Positions 1-10,273 of a stretch of 64,000 nucleotides of DNA are shown one piece after another. The stretch's first letter is position 1; every line of letters starts with the position of its first letter. Under the pieces are notes generated by a model. The model did no database searches and was not told the DNA's origin. It worked only from the letters and a program-made list of their open reading frames with translations. Origin of the DNA: Euglena gracilis (taxonomy: Eukaryota > Euglenida > Euglenophyceae > Euglenales); assembly GCA_039621445.1 (NCBI GenBank), contig CP154954.1:27206123-27270122 (forward strand). Direction: 5' to 3'. Position numbers and translations under genes: made by a program.

Positions 1-50
1 ACTTATGCCCGGGATCTGCAAAACCAGTTTTGTTGTAAAGAACCTGGAAG

Positions 51-185
51 TTAAAGCCCATCCCTTGAAGGACAAAGTTCTGTTTATTTTTTTTATGGGC
101 GCAAATGCGCGCACCAACATAATTTTGTTTGTGCGCGCATTTGCGCCCATAAACGCAAATTTGTCCTACAAGGGATGAGCTTTAA
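51..185. repeat. Foldback palindrome, arms about 60 bp
   Basis: Arms 51-114 and 131-185 are near-perfect reverse complements; the inner 23 bp (92-114 with 131-153) match exactly. The loop is 16 nt. The arms carry GCGCAAATGCGCGCAC. This is a foldback element or extruding hairpin; no gene overlaps it. Confidence 0.85.
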
Positions 186-439
186 CACCCATGAGCTGAC
201 ACCGTTGATAAACAATGACAATGGGGCTGTGTCTGCGCGAACCAGCAGGCCGTCAAGGAACATAAATCGGTGGGTTTGTCACACTGTTTGTTGACGGTGC
301 CAGTTCATTGTCACTAAAGCGTGCACAAACAAAAATGTGTTTGTGCGCGCAAATGCGCGCACCAACACAATTTGTTCATGGGTTCTGAATGGTCGATAAA
401 TGGTGTGACAAAGCACAACCGTCAAACGCCGGTAAATGG

Positions 440-593
440 TTGATGGTTCACGTGCGTTAAAGCACGCGTCATGCTGTTGGTGGGCGCAAATGCGCAAATG
501 AACTACCTGCAGAAATTGCACAAATTCACAAGTGGTTCATTTGCGCATTTGCGCCCACAAACAACGTGACGCGCGCTTTAAAGCAAATGAACC
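440..593. repeat. Second foldback palindrome of the same family
   Basis: Inner arms 481-503 and 535-557 are exact reverse complements (TGGGCGCAAATGCGCAAATG core). Weaker pairing extends out to about 447 and 593. It shares the GCGCAAATGCGC core with the palindrome at 51-185. Bases 186-439 hold partial copies of the same motifs and no gene. Confidence 0.75.
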
Positions 594-885
594 ACCAACG
601 GAGGATAAACCAACGGAGGAATAAAGAAGCGACATCACTTGGCCCTGCAACGCCCACCGGCTCTGGCCTCTGAAGGGGTTCAACCCCAACGACCACACCG
701 TCTCCTCCAACACCTGGTATTATGGCGCCAGTTCTGGTCTAGTGACGGTCCGAGGAAAGGTTGAGATGGAGGATCTTCTGAAGGTGGTTACGCAGCCACT
801 CGATTACGGTGCACGTCCGCCAGCACCGATTTTAGGATCCCAAAGGCCCTGCCGCTGGCCCGCAGCTTGGGCTCCACTGCTGCAG

Positions 886-1282
886 CCACATTAGCTACAG
901 ATTTTCATTTAGTGCGCCGCGGAAATTTTTTTCCTGCGCCGCGTGTGCTGCGGCATCGGAAATTTTGTGACTGCGTGCGCCGCGGAATATTTCCTTCTGT
1001 GCGCCGCGGCAGTGCCGCGTGCACCACAGCAGCGCCGCGTGCGCTGCAGCATGGCCATCCCAATTATCGCCTGTCCGTGCCGCGACCAAAAAAAAATAGC
1101 ATGTGCTGTGGAACATCATTGGCGCGCCGCAGGTGTGTTGTTGGTGCGGTGGCAGCGTTTCAGGTGCGCTGCGGGTGTGCCGCGGCTAAAATTCAATTGC
1201 GCGCCACGTGCGCCGTGGAATTTTTTTTTGCGCCGCTGCAAACTTCGCCGCGGCACACTAAATGAAAGTCTGATTAGCCACT
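886..1282. repeat. MITE-like element with TTTCATTTAGTG inverted termini
   Basis: The left end (about 888-921) and right end (about 1246-1280) are imperfect reverse complements sharing TTTCATTTAGTGYGCCGCGG. The interior is made of repeated GCGCCGCGGAA motifs. The two long forward ORFs here are by-products of those repeats. Bases 594-885 show nothing recognisable. Confidence 0.6.
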
Positions 1283-2940
1283 GATGCTTCAGCACCCACC
1301 AGGCCGGCATCGACCTCCCCGGTGCAACAGCACCCACCGAAGCGGCCACGTTATTCCCCACAACCGGGGTATCAGACTGGGGGGACGACGTGGTGCTGGT
1401 GTATGGCAACTGGCATCCGGAGAAAGGTTGCCCTCAAACACCCATCACTTTGGGTGCAAGGACACAGGCTGAATTGGCTGTGCCGACCCTACCCCAGAGG
1501 GGGGGGTCGCCTGCCTGGGCAGGCGCTCCAGGCACCCAGATCCAACCCCCCCCCGGGGGGAGGGGAGTATGGCACATGGCCAAAAGTGCCTGGGCACTGA
1601 GCCAAGGCACCGAGAAAACACCATGTTTGGGCACTTATTGGTGAAGGCATGACCCCCCCCCCCCGGAGAGGGATCCAACCCGCCCCCAGATTCCCCTGTA
1701 CAGCCATTATTTGAACAACCTCAAATATTCCTTTCTCCCAAGTTTTTTGCATTGCAAATGAGAAAAATTACCGTCCATTTCCCCTGAAATATTGCATTAT
1801 CCCAACTCAAAAAAATGGGTAACAATTTAGGCACAAACAGCCCGAAGGTTTGGAGACTTTGGTAATAAACACCCAGGAAACGCCTCTTTCTGCTCCGCCC
1901 GGCCATCTCGGTCCTCAAAGACGACCAGCCTGGGTCACCGTTTATGGGGCTCCAACCCACCAGCCCACTTGTCCTAATTGTTATGAAGGGCGGCGGGGTG
2001 ACAGGCACAATTCTACCTGCGGCAGGCGCCGGCGGAAAGCAGCAATTACCGCTCGAGATGCAAAAAACCACTTTGGCGATGGACACCCCACTCCTATTTT
2101 CGGGGGGGGGGGGTTCAAATGTTCTGCAAGCCTCTTAAAAAACACTGAAACGGGCTGTTTTCAACGGTGGGCAGGGTTGTGCCAATCAATCGTTACAGGT
2201 GGCCGAGCGATTCATAACAGGTCTCAGATGATTAACCATTGACTGGCCTTTGAAGGATTGTTTGGAGAAACCAAACAAAACAATTCAAGCGTCTCCCTCT
2301 CTGTGGAGGCTCCATGGAGGCTCCGCGGAGCCTCCCGGCAACCAGCCTCTGTGGAGGCTCTGCAGAGGATCTGAGCAACTAGCGTTCGCGAAAGCTCTGG
2401 GTAACCAGCCTCGGCGCAGTTTTCATTTGAGGGGGGTGCGGAGAAAAAAAATATTATTCTTTTGAGGGGTGGTGTGGGCATTTATTGTCAGTTCTCCCCC
2501 GGCACCCTCCCTGTCTGGGGCCCTGGGGGGTCCTGGGGGGTCCAATCGGGGGGGGGGCATTACTCAAAATGAAACCCAAGAAGGAGTCTTAAAGTAAAAA
2601 CTCCCACAGGGGGTCCTGGGGGGATAAAAAGGAATTTATATTTTTTGACATTTTATTTTGACATTGACAAAAAAGGGGCAATTTGCCTGTAAAGGCCAAT
2701 TCTTTGAAATGGCTTCCCACAGGCCACACCTTTTCTTAGCGTGCTCAGTGAAAAAAAATTGTGTATTGTGTGCATCAGCAAAAAAAATGTGTACCGGTGT
2801 GTATCAGCAAAAAAAATTCTGTGTCAGTGTGCAGCAGCGAATTTTTTTTCGATCAAATTTATTAGAAATTTTTCTGAATCCAAAAAAATTGACTGTTGTG
2901 CTTCGACACCAAGCAGATTTTCACATTCCTCACGGTTGAT
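1283..2940. other. Gene-poor G/C-run sequence
   Basis: The stretch contains G and C homopolymers (for example 1498-1562, 1650-1665, 2100-2110) and a cluster of GGAGGCTCC palindromic motifs at about 2296-2365. The open frames are low complexity and conflict on both strands. I see no gene. Confidence 0.5.
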
Positions 2941-3110
2941 AACATCCAGGGGGAAATGTGTTTCGCATTTTTTCGCATTTTTCCAAAAAAATGCACATCT
3001 TTGCACATTCTTTCGCATTTTTTTTGAAAAATCACGAAAATGCAAAGATTGTCCAAAAACATGCAAAAATGGCACCAAATTTACCTCCCCCTCCCCAAGC
3101 CCAATGAACA
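2941..3110. repeat. A-rich GCA/TGC repeat, copy 1
   Basis: Degenerate repeats of TTTCGCATTTTT and its complement. Relatives occur at 3965-4385 and, in the opposite orientation, at 20990-21310. It ends with ATGCAAAAATGGCACCAAAT, which recurs at 4081-4101. Confidence 0.6.
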
Positions 3111-3111
3111 C

Positions 3112-3245
3112 TAAAGTGACAATCTAGACGGTCCGAACGGGGGGCGTTCATTGGGCTTGAAATGTGCTTTCTGTGTAGATAAGGTATATGGTGACAATCT
3201 AGACGGTCCGAACACCCCCTGTTCATTGGGCAAGGGTGTTCATTA
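3112..3245. repeat. Tandem repeat, about 78-bp period, two copies
   Basis: AGTGACAATCTAGACGGTCC and GTTCATTGGGC occur twice in direct order (from about 3114 and from about 3191). Confidence 0.65.
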
Positions 3246-3384
3246 GGCATGGATGGAGGTACAACAATTATAGGGAATTCGTGAAGATAATGTTAGTTTC
3301 AAAAAAATCAAAAATTAAAAAAAAAAAAAAAAAAAAAATTTTAAAAAAACATTTCCTTTAAAAAAAAAAAAAAAAAAAAAACAT

Positions 3385-3632
3385 GGACGCATGTATGGGC
3401 AAATGCAACCAGGGATCTGAATTTGCCATAGGATCAATTTCCAAGCAAAAGATTTTATATTTAAAATGGGTTTTTCATTCATTGAATTGTTGAAACATTT
3501 GTGGCGTTGTGTTGTCAGGCCTTTTTGGGTTGTGCAACGCCGCGGGGTGGCAGCGCTTGCGCTTTTTTTTTTCTGGCACATCCGTTGACGCATGTATGGG
3601 CAAATGCAACCAGGGATCTGAATTTGCCATGT
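3385..3632. repeat. Direct repeat of 44 bp, two copies
   Basis: The block GACGCATGTATGGGCAAATG and its continuation to GAATTTGCCAT occurs at about 3385-3429 and again at 3588-3632. Two long A runs (3317-3337, 3361-3380) lie just upstream. Confidence 0.75.
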
Positions 3633-3964
3633 GGGGAGCAGAGAAGATTCATTTCGTTTTTTTGCACTTCTTTGCAAATTTCTTGTGGATTTGTAATGGG
3701 TGTAGGCACATTCCACCCCCCCCCGCGGAAACATTGGGGGCATCGGCATCGGGGTCATTGCAGCCATTGCGGGGGGGGGCCAGTCAGACCTCTTGCAGCG
3801 CCAGTTGCCTGCCCCGGGCCTGGCAAGCCTTGGCCTTTTTCTTGCTGCGAATCTGATGAGAATTCCAGGCAAAACACTTTGATATATGTGTGCTCCTGGA
3901 ACATGTCTCCAGCTTAAAATGTCAGCACATTTGTCCTTGAAACAAAAGCTGCAAAGCTTGCCCG

Positions 3965-4385
3965 GCCTCGGAAAAAAATGCGCAAAAATGCGCAAAAATG
4001 CGCAAAAAAATGCGCAAAAATGTGCAAAATCCAAGGAAAAAAATGCGCAAAATCACGAAAATGCAAAAATTACCCAAAAACATGCAAAAATGGCACCAAA
4101 TTTGAAGAAATTATGTAGAATAATGAGGAAAATGTAAGTTTCAAAAAAAGTCGAAAATTTCAAATTTTTGCAAAAAAAAATTGCAAAAATGGTCAAAAAA
4201 TGCGAAAATTTTGGAAAATGACGAAAAAAATGTGCCAAAAAGTAAAAAAATGCGCTGAAAAAAACAAAAAATGCGCAAAAAAAAATGCGATAAAATGCGC
4301 AAAAAATGCGCATTTTGGAAAATTTGAAAAAATGCGCAAAAAATGAGCAAAAATGCGAAAAAATGCGAAACGCATTTCCCCCCCC
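3965..4385. repeat. TGCGCAAAAA tandem array
   Basis: At least twenty imperfect copies of a roughly 10-bp unit, TGCGCAAAAA, which degrade into A-rich sequence. The opposite-strand ORFs (Phe/His/Ala-rich) only reflect the repeat. From 4386 to 5027 the sequence becomes mixed, with a copy of a TGTGTCATGGAC family that recurs near 33450-33545. Confidence 0.75.
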
Positions 4386-5027
4386 CCTGCAGCTGTTGAC
4401 ACATGTGTCATGGACGGTGCATGCCACACCCCCTGTGTCAACCGCAATTCTCCTGTCCCAAAATGCCATTTTCTTTATGCTGCAATGCATGTCACACGGT
4501 GTGTCCATGACACCCCGATGGAAGAGCTGGGGATTGCTTAGAGAAGTGGGCAGGATGGGAGGCGGGTGCAGTGGGGGGAGGGGGCAGCCGGCTGACAACC
4601 TGTTAAGCGGCCAACCATGCACTTAACCACTGAGGTAGATTGGGCCATTTGTGCAATTGCGTAAATGGTGCTTTTTTGAAAATCGATGTTTCAGTCCCAA
4701 CCCCTGTCCTTGAGATGTCAAAATATGGGGAAAATGCGGCTGACATGGGGGGCCACTGTTTACCGACCCCCCCCCGGGTCACTTTCCTCTTTCAAAGACT
4801 TTTGGAAACCAATCACCCACTTCCAACCCCCTGACCCCACCCCGGCGTTCACTCTCGCCACTCGGTCAAAAATGGCCTACAATCAAATTCCATACCAAAA
4901 TACCCAAAACATTTCTGGAGCCTCCGGCAACAGGTGGCCACTCTCGGCTGTTAGTTGGCTGGACCTTTGGGGGGGTCCCAAAACCTGGCGGAATAGGTCA
5001 AATGCAGCTGAGTTGGAGTGTTTTAGG

Positions 5028-5330
5028 CGGCAGCCACACTCTAAATGGATCCCCCCCCCCCCGAGGGGGGTCCATTAAGAGTGTCCAGGGGGGGGTCCAC
5101 AAAGAGTGGCGCGCGTCCGACTTTTGGACTGTTTTGGTCCCGCGGCGCCGGGAAAACGCGCGGACTCCAGGTGACCATCGGCGGATTCGGGGAGGATTCC
5201 CACTTAATTTTCGGGATAGGGTTAGGGTGAGGATGGGTCGGACGCGGGCCACTCTTAATGGACCCCCCCCCCTGGACACTCTAAATGGACCCCCTCGGGG
5301 GGGGGGTCCATTTAGAGTAAAGCTGCCTTT
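5028..5330. repeat. Foldback repeat with TCTAAATGGA arms
   Basis: Sequence 5037-5115 (ACTCTAAATGGATC, C and G runs, GAGTGGC) pairs with 5235-5325 in inverted order around a GC-rich centre. Both arms end in a C-run/G-run palindrome. No gene is seen from 5331 to 5845. Confidence 0.7.
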
Positions 5331-5850
5331 TAGGCATAAATATGTACCCCTTTTAAAGGGGGGAGGTCCAGCCAGCCAGCACCTATTCTTCAGGGCCGAC
5401 TTCGGGGAAAGAAATGTTTTCTGGCATTGGTGGACCATGATCCATCCACCCAAAATGCTGAAAAATGGGTTTTCCGACTTCTTGATTTTTGATCCCGTGG
5501 GTGTTGAACCGGTTCGGCCCTTGGCCGTCCCTTGGGACCAAGGGGCGTTCTGTAAGGGGAAAAAAAACTGCCCGCCCCGGAAAGAACACCCTGAACGCCC
5601 ATTCTACAATCCGGGGAAATTTGACACAAAAATGAAGCAATTAAAATTGAAAAAAATTCGGTGCCTTTGGCGCGCGCCGCGTCACTTTGGATAGGGAGGA
5701 GGAAAACATGCAACAAGGCTCCTCAAAATATGCCATGCAAAAAAATGCCATGCAAAAAAATGTAAAAAATGCAAAAAAAAATTGCAGCTTGCATGTAAAT
5801 TCCTTCAGTAGCTCCCCGAGCAGGGTATTAAATGAGGGGGGGGGGTAGGC

Positions 5851-5914
5851 GGGGGGACCCAGAAAATTTTCATTGAGAATGGCCTTTTCAATGAAAATTT
5901 TCTGGGTACCCCCC
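5851..5914. repeat. Hairpin with 27-bp arms
   Basis: GACCCAGAAAATTTTCATTG at 5857-5876 pairs with CAATGAAAATTTTCTGGGT at 5889-5907; flanking G and C runs extend the stem. The downstream 5915-6840 is G/C-run sequence with direct and inverted short repeats and no recognisable gene. Confidence 0.8.
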
Positions 5915-6840
5915 CCGGCCCCTGGTGCCTTCGGCGACGAGGTCGGAGGGGGGGTGCCTGCTGTGGGCAGGCACCCCCAAAAACCCTACCCCCCTCCCCC
6001 GGAGGGTCGGATGGAGGCTGTGGGGTGCCTGCCCCTGTATCCCCCCCGTGGGGTAGGCACCCGACCAAGCACAAGCCTGCCCCGGACCCTCCTCGGCCCT
6101 GAGGGGGGAGGTGCTCTGGACCAGAGGTTTTAGGACCTGGGGGGGGGTCCGGATCCACCCACCCACCCACCCCCTGAGGGGGGGGGGGGGCAGGGGGACC
6201 AACCTCATCACTTTGCAAATTTGTACAACATGTTCCTTTGGTGTTGCATTTTGGCAGGCACCGCCCCGGGGTGGGGTCGGCATCACCTTAAAAAGAAACC
6301 TGCTCGAACCCCCGAGGGGGTCCTGGCCTGGATGGGACTGCTGGCTGGAAAGCAAAAGGTGCCGGCTGGCTGGACCCCCCCCCAGGGATAGAGGGAAGCT
6401 CTTCGGACATGAGGCAGGTGGTTGCAGGGGGGTCCGGACCCCCCCCTGGGGGGAAGATGGTGGGGGGGGGTCGCTGAGCTCTTATCCGTTTGTGGGTAAG
6501 AGCGAAGCTTACCCCTGGGGAAAAGGGGAGGGGTCGAACCCCCCCCCCTGGGTCGGGGCCACCTCGGGAACCGGCGGATCATCACCATGATCCTGGCTCC
6601 ATTCCCGGGTTTTTTTTTCCCAGCCGCGAGCGACTGGATTTCTACTTTCCGAATCACCTGACCCCCAACTCCCTGCCAGGCCCGAGTTATCCAGCCGCAA
6701 AGGGGTCCAAACTGGGTGGGATTGCCCCTCCCCCTCTTCCGACTCTGCCATTTCACCGGGGTCCAAAAATCAGTCAAAAAAATCGATTTTTCGAAAATAT
6801 CTCGAGAAAATGTACATTATCTCCGGATTGGAATGCCCTA

Positions 6841-7430
6841 TCCAACCATAGTTTTTCTATTCCCCCAACCCTTCGTGTAGCCCGTGTTGCGGCCATTTTT
6901 CGGCCAATTTTGGCCCAATTCTGGGGCCATTTTGGGCTGTTTTTTGGGGGGGCCGAGAATCGATCTTTCCAGAATACCTCGGAAATGAAGCAAAATCAAA
7001 GGAATTGTCCGAAAGACCTCATTTGAAGCCCTTGTGATACCCAATTCAACGGTATTTTGATTTCCCCGCAACTCCCCGCCTAGCCCGAAATATGGCCGAT
7101 TTACGGCCCAAAACAGCGCGGCAGGCTTGCGACTTGGCCATTTTCGGCCGTTATTTGGCTCAAAAAATCTCTCGAAAAAATCTCGAAAATTTCTCAAAAA
7201 TTGTGGGGAATCAAAGGAAATGTCCGGAGACCTAAATTGAAGCCCTATCTGACAGTATTTTGGTTTCCCCGCAACTCCCCGCCTAGCCCGAGTTACGGCC
7301 ATTTTTCGGTCGATTTTGGCCATTTTGTACAGTTTTGGCCTGTTTTGACTAAGCGGTTTCGGCCATTTTTGGGTCAAAAAAGTCGAATAAAATCGGGAAA
7401 AAAACTTTGCCCAAAACGATGCTTTTTGGC
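6841..7430. repeat. Divergent satellite monomers
   Basis: Degenerate copies of CCCGCAACTCCCCGCCTAGC followed by CGAGATACGGCC and TTTTTGGCC runs. The same motifs form the more regular array at 8791-13600, so this is probably its decayed edge. Confidence 0.55.
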
Positions 7431-7447
7431 CTCCCGGGGCCCGAGCG

Positions 7448-7861
7448 AGAAATTGGTAATGGACTTTTTGATGGTCGCCAGCGACCATTGGTGATCTGGC
7501 GACTAGGTCAATTTGCAAAAAAAGAATTGGGTAATATCTTCTCTTTGCGCCTGTTCTGTGAAACCAAAGCCAAAGCAGCCCCCCCCCGGGAGTGGGAAGA
7601 GGCCGAAGGCCAACTGAGTTCATTAAGTTCCATCGTTGCCTTGCACACACAAGGGGATTTTGTTATTGCAAATTAACCCCCAAATGGGGGTTTTGGAAGG
7701 CATTTGGGTGGGTTTTGAGTCATCTTCCTTCATATATGAATGAATTCTTTTGGAGGGGGGGGCTTAAAAATTGTTTTAGGGGGGGGGGTGGACTTGTTAT
7801 TGCTGGTCAGATTGGCCACCAATGGTCGAGCGACCTCCAAAAAAACCATCACCAATTTCCC
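7448..7861. repeat. Foldback element with AATTGGTGATGG termini
   Basis: The left end GAAATTGGTAATGGACTTTT and the right end (reverse complement GGAAATTGGTGATGG) are inverted repeats. The interior carries CACACAAGGGGATTTTGTTA and a GCATTTGGGTGGGTTT block. An expanded relative is found at 24474-25707. A hAT-like MITE inserted 20 bp to its right. Confidence 0.7.
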
Positions 7862-7881
7862 GCAATGAGCTGCCTCCCGGA

Positions 7882-8333
7882 CAGGCTTTTGCTTAAGGAC
7901 CCCCGGGGGGGGGGGGGTGGGTACTGGCTAGCCAATCGGCTAGACACTGGAAAAAGTGGACTAGCTAGACCCCCCTCCCCCCCGGGGGGGGGGGGGGGTC
8001 CGGGGGCCCCCCGGACTGGAAAAAAATTTTTCCTCCGGCGCACAGCGCCGGAGGAAAAATGAGGTTTTTAACAGGTTTTTGGTTGATTTTGTTCCAAAAA
8101 TTCCCAAAAATGGCCAAAAACGGGCATTTTTGGCCCTTTTTGGGGGTCCCAAAAAAAATTTTCGGCGCTTCGCGCCGGTCACTGGAAAAAAATTTTCCAC
8201 TAGCTAGCCCTGCTAGCAGACCCCCCCCCCCGGGGGGGGGTCTGCTAGAAAACCCACTAGCCAAATTTGGACTAGCTGCAGTCCAGCCCCCCCCCCCCCG
8301 GGGGGGTACTGCAATCCCTTAAGCAAAAGCCTG
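7882..8333. mobile_element. hAT-like MITE, CAGGCTTTTGCTTAAGG TIR
   Basis: A 452-bp non-autonomous element with perfect terminal inverted repeats CAGGCTTTTGCTTAAGG and CCTTAAGCAAAAGCCTG. It is flanked by an exact 8-bp target duplication, CTCCCGGA (7874-7881 and 8334-8341). The CAGG end and 8-bp duplication are features of the hAT superfamily. Inside are G and C runs next to the termini and a GGCGC/GCGCC hairpin near 8163. No transposase is encoded. Further copies: 13702-14134 and 16028-16499. Confidence 0.9.
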
Positions 8334-8790
8334 CTCCCGGACCTGGAAAAAAAATGTTTTTGAGCCCGAAATCAGCGTTTTTCGCCCCACCAGCACCCCG
8401 TTTTTGGACCAAATCCCATGGAATTTGGGTCAAAATGGGTCAAAAACAGTCGAAAAAATCGAAAAGATTTTTTCTGTTTGAAACGATGCTTTTTGGCCTC
8501 CCAGACCTGGAAAACCTGTTTTTGAGCCCAAAATGAGCATTTTCCGACCCCCCCCCCGGTGCCCCGTTTTTGGCCCGAAACCCATGGATTTTGGATCATT
8601 TCCGGGTCAAAACAATCAAAAAAAATGCAATCAACGGGGGATGGGGTTGGGACTACTGGACAGTGGAGTAAAACATTAGGGTTAGGGGGGGGGGGGTTGA
8701 CCCCCCCCCCCTAAACCAAAGTGGAGTAACCCCCCCCCCCTTAGCCCCCCCGCCCCCCCCCCTCCCCCCGCCCCCCGCCCCCCCCCCTCC
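8334..8790. other. Non-coding spacer with G/C runs
   Basis: T-rich GGGTCAAAA motifs followed by long G and C runs (8683-8790). No gene is seen. Confidence 0.5.
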
Positions 8791-9643
8791 CTGAGTAGGT
8801 CCGGCCACCCGAGGATTATCGATGTGACCCGATTTCCGGGCCCCCAAAGTGAATGGCCTATAGGTTAGGAGAGGTTCCCTAGTTTCTCCAGAGCCGTCAC
8901 GCTACCCGCAACTCCCCGCCGGTCCGGAGATCTGGCCCGAGCAAAAAAGTTGTCTACCGTTTTTTTTTTCCGGAAAATTGCAGGGTCATTTTGGGGTCAA
9001 AAAATCGATAAATTCAAAATATCTCGAAAACGCTGCGGAGTTGAGGAAAAGTAAAGAGGACGTCATTCCACAACTTTGGGACGCCCGATCGATCGGTATG
9101 CGCGGTTTGGGCCAACTCCTCGCCTAGCCCGAGATACGGCCGTTTTGGGGTTTTGGGCCAGTTTGGCCAGTTTTGGCCATTTCGGGCCCGTTCGGGGCCC
9201 GAAACCGTAAATTGGCCGTATCTCGGGCTAGACGAGGAGTTGCAGCCCAAACCAGGGGGTCAATCATTAGGTTTAGGGGGGGGTTTTGACCGTTTTTTGG
9301 GGTTCCCGGGGTCTGGTTGTGCGATTTTGGGCCAGTTTTGGGTATTCGGGGACCCCTGCGCGCGCTGTGAGGGTGGCTGGGCGAGGGGGGGTCGGGTGGC
9401 AGGTCAGGACCAAAAATTTTGAAAAAATTTTTTTCGCTCAAAAACACTTTTTTCACTTCAGAACATCAAAAAAAGTGTTTTTGTGCGAAAAAAAATTTTC
9501 CGACCCAGACCCCCCCCCCCCCGCCCCCCCTGGCTGGGGCCCGCCCCTGGCCGGTGGACTTAGCCATTTTTGGGTCAAAAAGTCGAAAAAAATCGAAAAA
9601 TTTTTTTTTGCCCAAAAACATGTTTTTGGACCTCCTGGACCCG

Positions 9644-9722
9644 AAAAAAAAAAAAAAAAAAAAAAAACAAAAAAAAAAAAAAAAACCACCAAACCAAAAA
9701 AAAAAAAAAAAAAAAAAAAAAA
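9644..9722. repeat. A-run low-complexity block 1
   Basis: A runs broken by single C residues, followed by C runs to 9858. Lysine-rich and proline-rich reading frames arise from it and were discarded. Confidence 0.8.
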
Positions 9723-9957
9723 CCCCCCCACCCCCAAAACCCCCCCTGAGCGTTTTCCCCCCCCCCCCCCCCCCACCCCCCCCCGTCAAAAACCCAATAT
9801 CGAACCCGAAAATGCCCCCCCCGTGCCCCCCCCCCCCCCCCCCCCCTCCCCCCCCCCGACGGGATGGATTTATCGAGTGGAGTTATTAGTTAGGGTAAAT
9901 CTAAGAGGAGGTCTAAGGTTGGACTGGGGTGGAGAGTTTGTTTTGTTTTAAGCTGGC

Positions 9958-9958
<1 letters not shown>

Positions 9959-9989
<31 letters not shown>

Positions 9990-10188
9990 GAAAAAAGTGT
10001 TTTTTGAGCCGAAAACGACGTTTTTTCGACCCCCGCACCCCCGTTTTTGGCCGCCGACCCATTGACTTTGGGTCAACCCGGGTCAAAAAAGGCGAAAAAA
10101 ATCGAAAAAAATTTTTTTCGCCAAAAACATGGTTTTTTGGCCTCCCAAAAAAAAAAAAAAAAACAAACCGCGTCAAAAAAAAAAAAAG

Positions 10189-10272
<84 letters not shown>
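9959..10272. repeat. A-run low-complexity block 2
   Basis: A run of 29 A near 9959-9987 and a nearly uninterrupted A tract at 10185-10272. Length in the true genome is uncertain because such tracts assemble poorly. Confidence 0.8.

Positions 10273-10273
<1 letters not shown>

Noticed and set aside
867-1409. Overlapping ORFs on both strands near 1 kb
   Set aside because: All arise from repeated GCGCCGCGG motifs in a foldback element.
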